Below are positions 34,205 through 44,200 of a stretch of 64,000 nucleotides of DNA, piece by piece. The stretch covers positions 32,823,839-32,887,838 of the forward strand of contig CM075189.1 of assembly GCA_037577475.1 (NCBI GenBank). The letters run 5' to 3'. The stretch comes from Chaunax sp. Z400. Its lineage: Eukaryota; Chordata; Actinopteri; Lophiiformes; Chaunacidae. A model generated the notes under the pieces. It worked only from the letters and a program-made list of their open reading frames with translations. It searched no databases and was not told the origin of the DNA. The translations under genes and the position numbers were made by a program. Positions within the stretch are counted from its first letter, which is position 1. Each line of letters starts with the position of its first letter.

Positions 34205-34926
34205 CCAATCACAATACCAATACCAATCACAAAGAAACAAATAATGTCCTTTTTAGGCATGTGTTCCTATTTTAGAGCGTTAATTCCAAATTATGCTATT
34301 TTCAGAGGCGCCACTGAGGTCAATGATTCATGGTACAGGCCTTCAACCAAGGGGCCTGACATGGGCAACTTCACAGGTAACTGCTCCAAAACCTGGCCAG
34401 TAAATCATCAAGGTGAAAGTATCATGCAGTCTATGACCCTGCCTACTGGCAAGGTAATATTTTTAGGCTCCACAGACTATGCCACATCTGCAACATCCGT
34501 TAAGAACATCTCTATCCCTGACACCTACTGGGTGTGTGGTGGTAATACATGCTACACCACTTTAGATGAGGGTTGGAATGGTTTATGTTCGCGTGTTATG
34601 CTCATTGTCCTATTTGCTGCAAGTCGTGCCTCTCCTGATTCTCTGAGTGTTGAAACTAGAGTTAAGAGAGCTGCCCCCAGTGGTAGTTTTGATAATAAAG
34701 TGTATATTGACGGCATAGGCATACCTCGTGGCATCCCAGATGAGTTTAAGGCCCGTAACCAAGTTGCGGGAGGATTTACAGCTGACACCCCATTTTTCGG
34801 CCCCATTATTGAAGCCAGTAAAAACACAGAGTGGATCAATTATACCTACTACAACCAACATCGATTTGTTAATTACACCCATGATGCTCTTCACGGCCTA
34901 GCTGAACAGTTGTCCGCTACTTCCTT
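34205..34926 (+). pseudogene. Retroviral pol scrap joined to envelope SU end and N-terminal TM half
   Basis: One frame (open from 34115 to 35074) covers all of this. At 34224-34300 a short piece reads like the end of a retroviral reverse transcriptase (KKQIMSFLGMCSY). From about 34311 it turns into the C-terminal part of an envelope surface subunit, with several N-x-T/S sites and paired Cys. A furin-type site RVKR ends at 34669. After it come a fusion-peptide-like Ala/Gly/Ile-rich stretch and a helical segment with NYT sites. The frame reaches 34926 and there runs into the TTAA repeat. The rest of TM is the piece at 30799-31316. Most of pol and the start of env are missing, so this provirus had already lost its middle. 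Confidence 0.78.
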
Positions 34927-35013
34927 AACCCTCCCGCTGTCCTCGGGTCATTCTGACCTGCTGCTGAAACCGAGCACGTTTTACCCCTCCCGCTGTCCTC
35001 GGGTCATTCCGAC
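34925..35013 (+). repeat. Two copies of the piggyBac-end-like repeat at the right edge
   Basis: Copy 1 starts with TTAA at 34925-34928 followed by CCCTCCCGCTGTCCTCGGG. Copy 2 starts at 34981 (TTACCCCTCCCGCTGTCC). Their CCCTCCCG cores are 56 bases apart. They match the left-edge array at 30668-30784 except mainly for TCCTCGGG versus TCCTAGGG. Copy 1 interrupts the envelope frame exactly at TTAA; copy 2 runs into reverse-transcriptase coding sequence at about 35010. Confidence 0.85.
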
Positions 35014-35496
35014 TGTTATCCGCTCCCTCGAATGGAGGATTGCGTTGATCGTGTCGGCGGTGCAAGATTTGTGACAAAGCTTGACTTACTGAAGGGATAT
35101 TGGCAAGTCCCACTGACTGAGAAAGCGAAGGAGATTTCTGTGTTTGTGACTCCTGATGATTTGCTTCAGTATAAAGTCATGGCGTTTGGCATGCGTAATG
35201 CACCGGCCGCTTTCCAACGTTTAATGAAAATAGTTCTGTCTGGTCTGTCATTTTGCGAGGCATATCTTGATGATTTAGTTGTTTGTTCACATTCGTGGAC
35301 TGAACATGTTGAACATTTATGTACGGTGTTCTGTCGTTTACAGGCAGCAGGGATGACTGTCAACTTGTTGAAGTGTGAGTTTGGGCAGGCTACGGTGACC
35401 TACCTCGGGAAAATGGTGGGGGGAGGTCAAGTGCGTCTTGTCCAGGCAAAAGTGGAGAGTATCAAAAACTTCCCTGTTCCAAACATCTCGAACTGA
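35014..35496 (+). pseudogene. Reverse transcriptase, C-terminal part of the palm
   Basis: The reverse transcriptase of the outer retrotransposon resumes here, in the frame that is open from 35032. It reads RFVTKLDLLKGYWQVPLT, the first catalytic Asp block, then VMAFGMRNAPAAFQRLM, and the catalytic YLDD box (AYLDDLVVCS, about residues 78-87 of the frame), then LKCEFGQATVTYLG. These are standard Ty3/gypsy motifs. The reading stops at 35494-35496 after KNFPVPN; the following sequence (FCKNFSAVASPLTDLL-like) is in another frame, so a small indel breaks the gene here. Confidence 0.88.
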
Positions 35497-35594
35497 GCTT
35501 CGCTGTAATTTAGCCATGGTTGGTTATTATCGGGGCTTCTGTAAGAATTTTTCTGCTGTAGCCTCTCCTTTAACTGACCTGCTTATTTCAAAAG

Positions 35595-36059
35595 GTGAAA
35601 TTTGAGTGGTCTGATGTTTGTCAGACCGCATTTGAACAAACAAAGAACCTCTTGATAGGGGCACCTGTTCTTTCAGCACCCCGGTATGATCTGCCGTTCA
35701 AAATAGCCGTAGATGCCTGCGACACTGGGGTGGATGCCGTTTTGTTACAAGCGGGTTCCGATGGGATTGAGCATCCGATTTCTTACTTTTCAAAGAAGTT
35801 AGATCGCCATCAGAAATGGTACGCAACCATTGAAAAAGAAGCGTTGGCGCTTGTCATGGCTGTAGAACATTTTGAGGTTTATATCGGCTCATCCAGTGCT
35901 CCTGTGATTGTTTATATGGATCCTAATCCACTCGTTTTTTTGCACAGAATGAGAAACAAAAACCGACGCTTGATGAACTGGAGTTTGCGTCTGCAGGCCT
36001 TCAATATTGAAATCAGACACATCCGTGGCAGGGATAATGTTCTGGCTGACGCATTGTAG
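35595..36059 (+). pseudogene. RNase H domain of the Gmr1-like element
   Basis: The open frame covers the RNase H that degrades the RNA strand during reverse transcription. The first acidic residue is in IAVDACDTGVDAVLLQ and the second in TIEKEALALVMAVEHF, followed by VIVYMDPNPLVFL where gypsy elements usually have a T-D-H/N pair (here M-D-P), then a typical end, IRHIRGRDNVLADAL, and a stop. Upstream, 35497-35594 carries the thumb/linker in other frames. No integrase follows, and the 3' LTR starts only 113 bases after the stop codon, which confirms that integrase lies upstream in this element. Confidence 0.87.
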
Positions 36060-36161
36060 CGCCTGTAAAACTCATATATTACTGAGAAATGTATTCTAAA
36101 AGTAATTTTTTGTGTATGTTAAATTAATTTTTCCTGTAGCTGTCTACATTGTTCAGTAACT

Positions 36162-36172
36162 AGGGGTGGGGG
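36162..36172 (+). promoter_or_regulatory. Polypurine tract
   Basis: AGGGGTGGGGG lies immediately before the 3' LTR (TGTTACATGC). This is the normal place and composition for the primer of plus-strand DNA synthesis; one T interrupts the purines. Confidence 0.8.
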
Positions 36173-36692
36173 TGTTACATGCTCCTCCCTACTGGTCAGA
36201 GGCTGATCACACATGTCTCATTGTCCTGTGTTCCTCCCCTATTCAGGTGAGCTTCATTTGCTCTGATGGAGGGAACAGTCCATAAAAGGAGGGCAAGAGA
36301 TCTGCCTCCCCCTCTCTCTTCCTTCTCCTGGGTGGAGAACCTGCAGTCAGTCAGGAGGCTGACTTTATGTTGTCTGTGTTAATTGCATCTTATGTTTGTT
36401 ATATCCTGGTGGGTCTGGTAGTCCTGTTTTCATGGCTTAATTTCCAGGTTAGGTAAGAATGTGTTTCCTTGTTTAGGGTAGAGGGCTAGTGCCCAGGTCT
36501 GACGGCCCTATGTGTGGGTTGGCCTGGGTGGCTGCCCTGCTTTTGTTCATTTTGGCCGGCCCATCAGCTTTGTTCATTTTGTTCTTGAGATGCTTGGGTT
36601 TAGATTATTTAGGTTGATTGATTATTTCATGTACCTATGTCCTTTTGGTCCTCCTTTTGAGTAAAGGTTGAGCTTTACTGGGGGTCGTAACA
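36173..36692 (+). repeat. 3' LTR (520 bp)
   Basis: It starts TGTTACATGC and ends CGTAACA. It matches the 5' LTR with about 17 single-base differences by hand count and lacks a 46-bp segment that the 5' LTR has after 'catgtacctatgt', where the likely polyadenylation signal is. GGCG follows at 36693-36696. Confidence 0.92.
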
Positions 36693-36696
36693 GGCG
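36693..36696. other. Target-site duplication, right copy (GGCG)
   Basis: Identical to 26281-26284 on the other side of the element. Confidence 0.8.
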
Positions 36697-37740
36697 TCAA
36701 CAATAAAATGCTGTCGTGAATGTGTGACATAGCTCAACATATGTTGAGCTGGTAATAATTTATGTTAATTTGCTTTGTAAGAGATGTCGTTCTGTGTGAA
36801 CTGTACATTCTGTACCTTGTACAGTAACCTATGTGTGGGGTTTCTTTTTATTCTTTTGTATGATATGCATACATTTAAAAACATTCCTAATCATACATAT
36901 GCATCCAAAGGCACAGCTTGTACAGCTTGTTGAAATCAATTTACTTCCTGAACCAAAATATTAGTCATTTCCGTAAAAAGCTTAAGTTGCTTCCAGTATG
37001 ACTGTGTTGAAAATGCTAGTGGAGCTCAGCCCAGGCACCAGAACATACTGTTTGCTCTGTGCTTCTCTACAAAGACCAGATCCCTTCTGTACATTTCATA
37101 TGTATCACATCATCACCTTTATAATACTTGTATTATAATACAAGTATTATATAATACTTGAATTTAAGAGAAAACTGTTCAAGGTTCTGTCTGATGCCTG
37201 ATGCAAAGAAGCACAACACAGCAGTGTCATTAATACTTTCCCAGCAATGTAGTTGTCCTTTTCTCGCCCACCGCCTACATTGTGTAAATATGTAAGTAGC
37301 AAATCTTTGCACCCATGGGTGTTTTTGTTTTAAGGTGAGGTGTGGTCAGACACACAGTTGGTGCATTGCTATCTTGGAACAGCAGAAAGCGACTGTACCA
37401 GTATTTTTCTTGCTGTTTTTAAAGAATGTATTATTTAGAATGTAAGATGCGACCCCACAGGTGGGTTCACACATACTTTCACTCTGCTTGTTACACATTA
37501 GTGATGCATTATCAGCTCTGACACTATTCAAATGTGCATGTTCATTATTTACAAAGGAATATTTTCTGTGATTTAGAAACAACATTCTTCATTTAACAGA
37601 ATCCGAGATGAAATTGATATTGTTTTATTCATGTAACAACCAAACTAAACTTAGGAGACTTAATCCCACCTCTTTATACCTTGTGTCTTTTGCCACATGC
37701 ATGAGCATATTTGCTATAGATGGCATGACCATATTTCTTT
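36697..37740. other. Gene-free stretch with a perfect palindrome
   Basis: No gene is visible. A perfect 30-bp palindrome of AT-rich sequence lies at 37121-37150, followed by another copy of its first ten bases (ATAATACTTG, 37151-37160). Confidence 0.5.
37121..37150. repeat. Perfect 30-bp palindrome
   Basis: ATAATACTTGTATTA is followed without a spacer by its exact reverse complement. It is AT-rich and could extrude as a cruciform. No inverted ends of a known element are recognisable around it. Confidence 0.9.
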
Positions 37741-38510
37741 GCAGGGGACTGGACCTGATCCCAGCTGGTGAGAGGTCGGGTACACCCTGGGCAGGGTCGC
37801 CAGTTCATCGCAGGGCTGACACATGTTAAGACAAACAAACATTCACACCTACGAGCAATTTAGAGTCATCAGTTCACCTAAAGCTGTGTTCAAACTTCCT
37901 GATAAATCCTAGCCGCTTTTGAAATCAGGGCTCTGTCATCTCTGGAGAAGCAGCTGTGTAACGGAGATGCTGCAGCGATTCTACTTCGTAGTGAGGAACC
38001 AATAAAACAGAAGAAACCACTGTGGATGAGGAAATTGTGGATTTGTTGACAGTAGCATGCTAGATAATGTTAGCATCATTGGCTAGAATGTTTACTTTTG
38101 CTTGGCAGCACCATCGGCTGCTGTGAGATGTCTCTCTTACTGGCTTATGTGGTCCCATTTGCAAAATACTGATGTAATCATCCAGATTTCAGATCTGAAC
38201 CATCAAACATGTTTGAAAATTAGTGGGGTGGCTCCGATTGTCCAGGAGCAGATTGGAAGGTGTTGGACTGGATCAGAGAATATCTCACACTACCCGATGT
38301 TCAGCCCTGATTATCTGGAACAAACAAAATTCCAGACCAGATTTGTGAGCCTGGCTTAACTTTACTTTGGACTGTGGGAGGAAACCAAAGCACCTGGAGA
38401 GAATCCTTGGAGACACTAGCAGAACATCAAAAAGTCACCTCAGGAAGACCCCAGGTCTGGGTTGGAACCTAAAACCCTCTGGCTGTGAGGTGACAGTGCT
38501 AACCACCGAT
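37741..38510 (+). repeat. Common teleost dispersed repeat, split by about 490 bp
   Basis: The first part (37741-37875) reads 'gtacaccctgggcagggtcgcc', then 'cacacctacgagcaattta'. The second part (about 38364-38510) reads 'tttggactgtgggaggaaac', then 'gacagtgctaaccaccga'. Together they follow the order of the full copy at 40925-41240, but about 490 bases of other sequence separate them. That insert has no recognisable gene and no clear inverted repeats. Confidence 0.65.
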
Positions 38511-38826
38511 GACCCACAAAAGAAATCTAAACATATTACAAATCGAAGCATAAAGAAAATTAAGTGTAAAGTTTAAACATAATCCATGATTTTCAGAAAT
38601 GCACAGCGCAAAACAAAGCAGAAACCAATAACAGACATGGCTGCCATGAACAAAGATGAGAGGTGAGTCTCACTGACTGGTGGTGTGTTTGAGGTCTGGT
38701 GAGAGTGATTCCATTCATTTACAGGGACGCAGGAACATCTGAACAAAATGTCAACACGTATCGACCATTTCACAATTTAAACTACATGAAGGACTGAAAC
38801 AGAAAGAATGACAGGGAAGACAAACC

Positions 38827-38849
38827 GGGGGGGGGGGGGGGGGGGGGGG
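38827..38849. repeat. Poly-G run (23 G)
   Basis: An uninterrupted run of 23 guanines on the plus strand, able in principle to form G-quadruplexes; length errors in sequencing are likely here. Confidence 0.9.
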
Positions 38850-38925
38850 TAGACATGGAGTAAATGAAAGATGCCATGAGTGGTTAGAAGGTGTAGAAGA
38901 GAAGGTGTTACTCACAGAGAAGAAA

Positions 38926-39009
38926 GGAGAGATGAGGAAAGGAGAGATGGAGGAAGGAGAGATGAAGGAAGGAGAGATGAAGAAATGAGAGATGAAGAGA
39001 GGAGAGATG
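38926..39009. repeat. 15-bp purine minisatellite
   Basis: About six imperfect copies of a unit close to GGAGAGATGAAGGAA, all purine except the T in each unit. Confidence 0.85.
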
Positions 39010-40924
39010 TATCAGTTGTCCCCGTGAGACTATTTTCATCTGTATATCACTTTCTGACTCTTCCTCCTCTCTTTCTCCTCCCTCTGTTCCCTCTCTGCTA
39101 CTTCCCTGCATCTCTTTTTTATTCTGCCTTTTCTTTGCCATGTCTGTCAACCGACAGTATGTCTCCCTTCTCTTCTTTCTCTCCACCTCTCATCTCCATT
39201 CTTCTAGCCCTCTTTCTGCTGTTACCCTCTTTCCTCTTATCTCTCCTGTCTTTCAACTTCTGTGCTCTCATTTGTATGATGGTGATCCCTGTATTCTCTT
39301 CATCGTTTTCCCTCTTTCTCTACATCCCTCTATATCTCTGTCTGACTCTCTCTCTCTCTCTCTCTCTCCTGCTGTCATTGCACGGCCACTGGAGCCTGGC
39401 TATAGAGATGACTAATGGGACATTACTGTTGATATCAAGACAAAGCAGAGCACAGCCGAGCTTCCTCGTTCTTAACTCTTTACACACACACACACTTTTC
39501 CCTGTTTTCCCTGTGCTTCAGATCTCCGGTGAACTCTGCCTGCTAGCCTGCCTCATCGCACATCAAGACCCAAACCATCTCAGCCACCAACCGCTCTCCA
39601 CCAGCAACCACCACCAGCTATCCCAGCTAAGCCCTCCATTAAAGTAATCTGTTTAACCCTTCTCCTGTGTCTCACTATTGGGTCGAGTTATTTGAGGCAC
39701 CACCTAACACCACAGGGAGGTGACAGGGATGGATTGTGGGCCTGCAAACAACTCCATAATTCAGGGTTTAGTCCCACACTCCTTTAGTAAGGAGTTCATG
39801 AAACACGTTCTTTTTTTAAGGACAGGACACATGATGGTTTTGGTTAAATGCTGATTTGGATGGTGAAGTCCTTTTTTTATCAGTGTTTAGTGTGGTGTCA
39901 CTCTCCAGGATCAGAGGAGCTCTCTGTCTCTGGTGACAGATTGCACTTGTTCATTTGCTACTAATATCCACCTCTTTAGTAAAAAGAACATGGTGCTCTT
40001 CTCTGATTTAGCTACGTTGCTGAAAACCTTTTACTTTGCAAACCCACACGTACAATGACAACAAGCACACTATCACCAGACCTGCAGCAAGACTCTTCTC
40101 ACACTACAAAATATGCATGATACAATGCAGAACATTATGTGAAGGTATTTTACCACATAACGGTTCACTGTGGATAGATCGCCTCTTGCAGACTTCATTT
40201 ACCATCCTTGGCAGGGTAATGTCCCATCTGCATTTCAGATGCAGTTTGCACAATGGATGGCATGGTGTCATTATGTCCGTTTACGATCTCCTCATTCATC
40301 CCAGCGACAGCCTTATTCCTAGTGCAGACATTCTCCAAATCCAGCATCTACATTGCTTCAGAAATCTTTCTAGCATGCAATGCAGCTATAATTCAAATTC
40401 AGTGTATGTTGGCCTGGCAGTGCACACAGCCTCTGTCATCAACAGAATAGTGTACTGTACAAGGGGGAGATTCAATATATGGTTCAATCTGAGCGAGTGA
40501 TATTATGTGCTAACATTGCATGTGTGACATCTGACCGGTATCTCAGCTGATGTTGTGAATCTTTGCTTTTCTGACACATAATTAAACCCATGATCTCCAG
40601 TGTATATGTGTGATGTAGGCCTACCATAAAGTATATTTCTCCATCCTAGATATACTCAGATGTTTCATAGGTTTGTGCTATACTTTCAGTGTTTGGTTGC
40701 ACAAATGAAATCCATATTCGGATATCATATTTTTCACCATTCTGAGAAAAACACTCATCATCTTTGGCGTTTAACATCTGTTATTTGAGAAATGAGTTTG
40801 CATATATTTGTTATTACCTACAAGCGGCGTCGAGACAAGTGGGAGTAGAAAACTAGATATCACATACTCACAAGAGCAAATATTTTTAATGAAGAGAGTG
40901 TAACTAGTCTGTGTAGCAACTACA

Positions 40925-41240
40925 CAAAGCCTATCCCAGCTGACTTTTGGGCAGGAGGCGCGGTTCACCCTGGACAAATCACCAGTTCATCACAGGACCA
41001 CATAGATGGACAAAGAACCGTTCACACTCACATTCACACCTACGGTCAATTTAGAGTCACCAATTCACCTCTACTGCATGGTTTTGGTGGTGGAAGGAAG
41101 CTGGAGAACATGGAGGGAACCAACACAGACACAGGGAGAACATGCAAACTCCACACAGAAAAGTCCCAGGTCCCAAGCTGGATTTGAACCCAGGACCTTC
41201 TGTGAGGCAGCGCTTCCCACTCCGCCACTGTGCCGCCCAC
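40925..41240 (+). repeat. Common teleost dispersed repeat, near-complete copy
   Basis: It reads 'ggttcaccctggacaaatca', 'cacctacggtcaatttagag', 'gggagaacatgcaaactcca' and 'gaacccaggaccttctgtga', ending 'gccactgtgccgcc'. This family is very frequent in fish genomes (from memory). The short frames on both strands are not genes. Confidence 0.75.
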
Positions 41241-44200
41241 AATAAATACATAATATAATGAATAAAAAGATAAATATTAATTAATACTTATAATAAATCT
41301 ATGTTGGTGACTACAGACAAAAAAAGGTGCCATCAGAGCTATAGCAGCAGAATATTAAACTAATTTAAGCCTAAACCCTGTCTTCCTTTTATAAATATTA
41401 AATCAGATATAAAATAGAAATACTGCACAAAATGACAAAAAAAAAAAAAAAACATTTTTTTTTCAAATTAAGGACAAAAATTGAATGCATTCATTTCAAG
41501 GATTTCAATTCTGTTTTGAGAGAAAACACTAAAAGGATGACAACTCTCTGTGGATATATGGATACATCTTAAGGAAACTTTCCCATTTTCAAAGATCATA
41601 TTCCTGAACCAGGTGATGGAGACGGTTGGGGTTGGTTTTTCAAATAATCAGTGATCATTAAGAGTGGAATCTGCACACTTTTTGTTTGCATCATAAGCAG
41701 CTTCTTTAAAAACACAGGAAACACATGCAGCGATGTAAAATGTCAAATGGCTGCATTTATGTAGGTCTTTTATCTAAAGTGTTTTACAATGTGCGTCTCA
41801 CTCACTTATTTAAACACACTCACACACTGATGCATCAGTGTCACCGGCTCGAGATAAAATGAGGATGATGAGAAGGAGAGGAAGAGGAGGCAGACGAAGG
41901 GATTGGGAGTCCCGTGGTGGCTGTGTCTAATTGAAATGAATTCTGACTAAAGCAATGACTTTAATGACATTTGGAATCCAGGACTGTAGTAATGACATGG
42001 AGAGGCCTCGGGGGAGAGCGGCACTTTAAAAAGCCACAATGAGAGGGAGGGAGGAAAGAGAGAGATAGGGGGAGGAGAAGAACAGAGAGAGAGAGAGAGA
42101 GAGAGGGATGAAAACAGAGAGGTTGCCGAGGTCAAGTTAGGAGAGGGAATATATACTTTTTTAAGAGAGCCAGGGGAGAAAGAGAAAACCAGAGAGACTC
42201 ACAGAAGAAGAGACAGAAGAGATTCAGAGTGGAGAGAGATGGATTCTTTTCTTTTTCCACCTCATCAGCCAATCAGGTTTCTCTTTTTAGCTCATTTCCC
42301 AGACTGTGAGACACTGTCGATAGGTCAGTCTTATGAACTTAAACCAACTGAGGCCTCAAAAAAAACACATTAATCACCTAATGACATATTTATGAGGCTA
42401 AGATCTAATATGGCCTGTCTTTGAAGGACTTACAGCACATGACCACATGGTTACTGGTAGAATTGTATTTTAAAGAATCAAGTATTTTGAATTCACATCT
42501 CACATATATAAACTGATTTAAAAGAAGTTGAATGGAGGGGGGGAATACTTTGACTACAGTAGATGGAGGAGTAAAGGAAAAGACCAGCTTATATAATAGG
42601 AGCCATATTGTTTGAGTTTAAATTGTTTATTGCCAAATTTGGAATCTTGCAATTAAGAATGACTCTAGGCCTGAATAAAAAAAAAAAAGAACAAGATACA
42701 AAATACCAACACCACCAAGCCTCTCTGCAAAGGGATTAAATTACAAAACAATTCAAAATAAGTAAATGATCGATAAACTAGCAGCATTATGCAAAACATA
42801 CTGTGGGCTGAAATACAGCCATGATTTGTTCACATAAAAAATGCCAAAAGGCCCAAACTCAGCCTTTATAGACCTCCAAATGTTCTGTGACTGGCTGGTT
42901 CATGATTCATGTGGTCTTTTAGCACCAATCCTAACATCAGTAAACACTTACCTTTGGTCCATACATGCTGAGCTCCTTATGCTCCCAACGCCTGAGATTC
43001 AGTGCAGTTCATATTAACACATTAACGTTATGTAACAACGTGTCTTCTATAATTACTTGATAAATATTAAAAAAGCTATTCTTTACTCTGTGTCTCGGAA
43101 TTATTTGTTCTGCATCTTGACTTAAGCTGAAAAGAAAAATGATCTGCTCAAATTCATAGAAAAACAAAATAACTTTCTCTTTTAATGAAGCATTAGCTCT
43201 GATTTAGTGCACAACTGCACATCATTATTTTACTTATTTCAGCACATGAGGACAGAGTTCCAGTGGCTCACTTACATGATGAATAATGAGAGCTTCAATG
43301 AAACATTAATGGGATTAGACAGTTATTAGTACTAAAAGATGGTGAATGGTTGAGACAAAAATGTAAATGGTGTCTTCAGTAGTTTGGAAAATGTCCCAAA
43401 ATGAAAGCTGACAGCTATTATCCTCATAATGATCGTGTCCTTTCAAATTAAAGGTTGTGCATCCAGAACATGTAAAACATTGTTGCTGTCCAAGACGTGA
43501 TGTTTGTGTACAATGATGTTATATATGTGAATCAATGCAGATACCAATGGAAACATGTCTCCCTTCTTATACAGTGTCATGTGTAACATGTCTGTGTGAT
43601 GCTCTGTGATGTAAAATGCATTTTGTATGTTGTAAGTTCTTGACCAGTTACCCACACATGTTGCCATTAGTTGTTTTTAAAGGTAGATATTAACTTCCTG
43701 CTCAGGTTAAAACAGGATGTTAATGATTAAGTGCTTTGGATTTGTGGTTCTGACCATGAGTTTAAGTATTTCAACAAGTCAGGGTCACAGGAAACTTTTT
43801 AAAGTCGTCATTAGAGTGTCAGCCGAGGAAACAGGAACCAGTGACGTCACAGAATCAATGGATAAATGGATAAAACAATCTTTGAATGCAGACATTGAAG
43901 GTCCATAGTTCTATTGTATTCTGTCAGAAAAAAACTAATCTCCAAAGAAGTGAAAAGAGGAAAATAAATGCATGTTTATTTGGAAAATAATCTAGCCAGA
44001 AAATATCCTATTTTACACTCAGTGCTTATTTAATTAAATCCTGCTCTTATGTTACATAACTAAGTCCAAGCATGTGTAGTGCACATAAAAAAAACAAATA
44101 AAATCATAGTTTTAATGATTGTCTTGTGGTCTAAAGTTAGTATCACTGCAGACACAGGGGAATTTGTTTGTTAGCAGTTATGGTTGTTTGAAAAAGACAC

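Larger units (their letters stand above)
30649..35012 (+). mobile_element. Nested 4.4-kb block: permuted ERV env plus host gene fragment
   Basis: Reverse-transcriptase coding sequence stops at about 30650 and resumes at about 35010 (the TATCCGCTCCC reading, then MEDCVDRVG). Between them lie, in order: three 39-bp repeats, the C-terminal half of a retroviral envelope, an LTR-like stretch, a LINE 3' scrap, two terminal exons of a coiled-coil gene with polyadenylation signals, a pol scrap with the N-terminal half of envelope, and two more copies of the outer repeat. All parts point along the plus strand. The order is a circular permutation of a normal provirus end. Exact junctions are blurred because the repeat ends resemble the RT sequence at the break. 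Confidence 0.75.
26285..36692 (+). mobile_element. Gmr1-like Ty3/gypsy LTR retrotransposon, broken, with nested insertion
   Basis: The element is complete from LTR to LTR (TG...CA ends) and spans 10.4 kb, of which about 4.4 kb is foreign DNA inserted in the reverse transcriptase. The order is LTR, PBS, gag, zinc knuckle, protease, integrase, reverse transcriptase, RNase H, PPT, LTR. Integrase before reverse transcriptase is copia-like, but the proteins read as Ty3/gypsy. This combination is the defining trait of the Gmr1-like group first described from cod and other deuterostomes. The element is dead: a frameshift near 27876, in-frame stops at 29431, 29506 and 29620, a further frame change near 29676, the split RT and another break near 35500. 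The LTRs differ by roughly 17 substitutions plus one 46-bp indel by hand count. Confidence 0.9.
38511..40924. other. Gene-free stretch with simple repeats
   Basis: It holds a 23-base G run (38827-38849), a GGAGAGATGAAGGAA-type minisatellite (38926-39009) and CT-rich DNA with a (CT)n at about 39347-39368. The 255-codon frame at 38880-39647 is a reading of this low-complexity DNA (Arg/Glu-rich, then Ser/Leu/Pro-rich) and lacks splice or domain support. Confidence 0.45.

Noticed and set aside
30799..34926. The envelope pieces as an intact co-opted (syncytin-like) gene
   Set aside because: The halves are in the wrong order, one has a frame change and the N-terminal part of the surface subunit is missing.
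38880..39647. 255-codon open frame
   Set aside because: It crosses a purine minisatellite and CT-rich DNA; composition is extreme and no splice or domain evidence exists.
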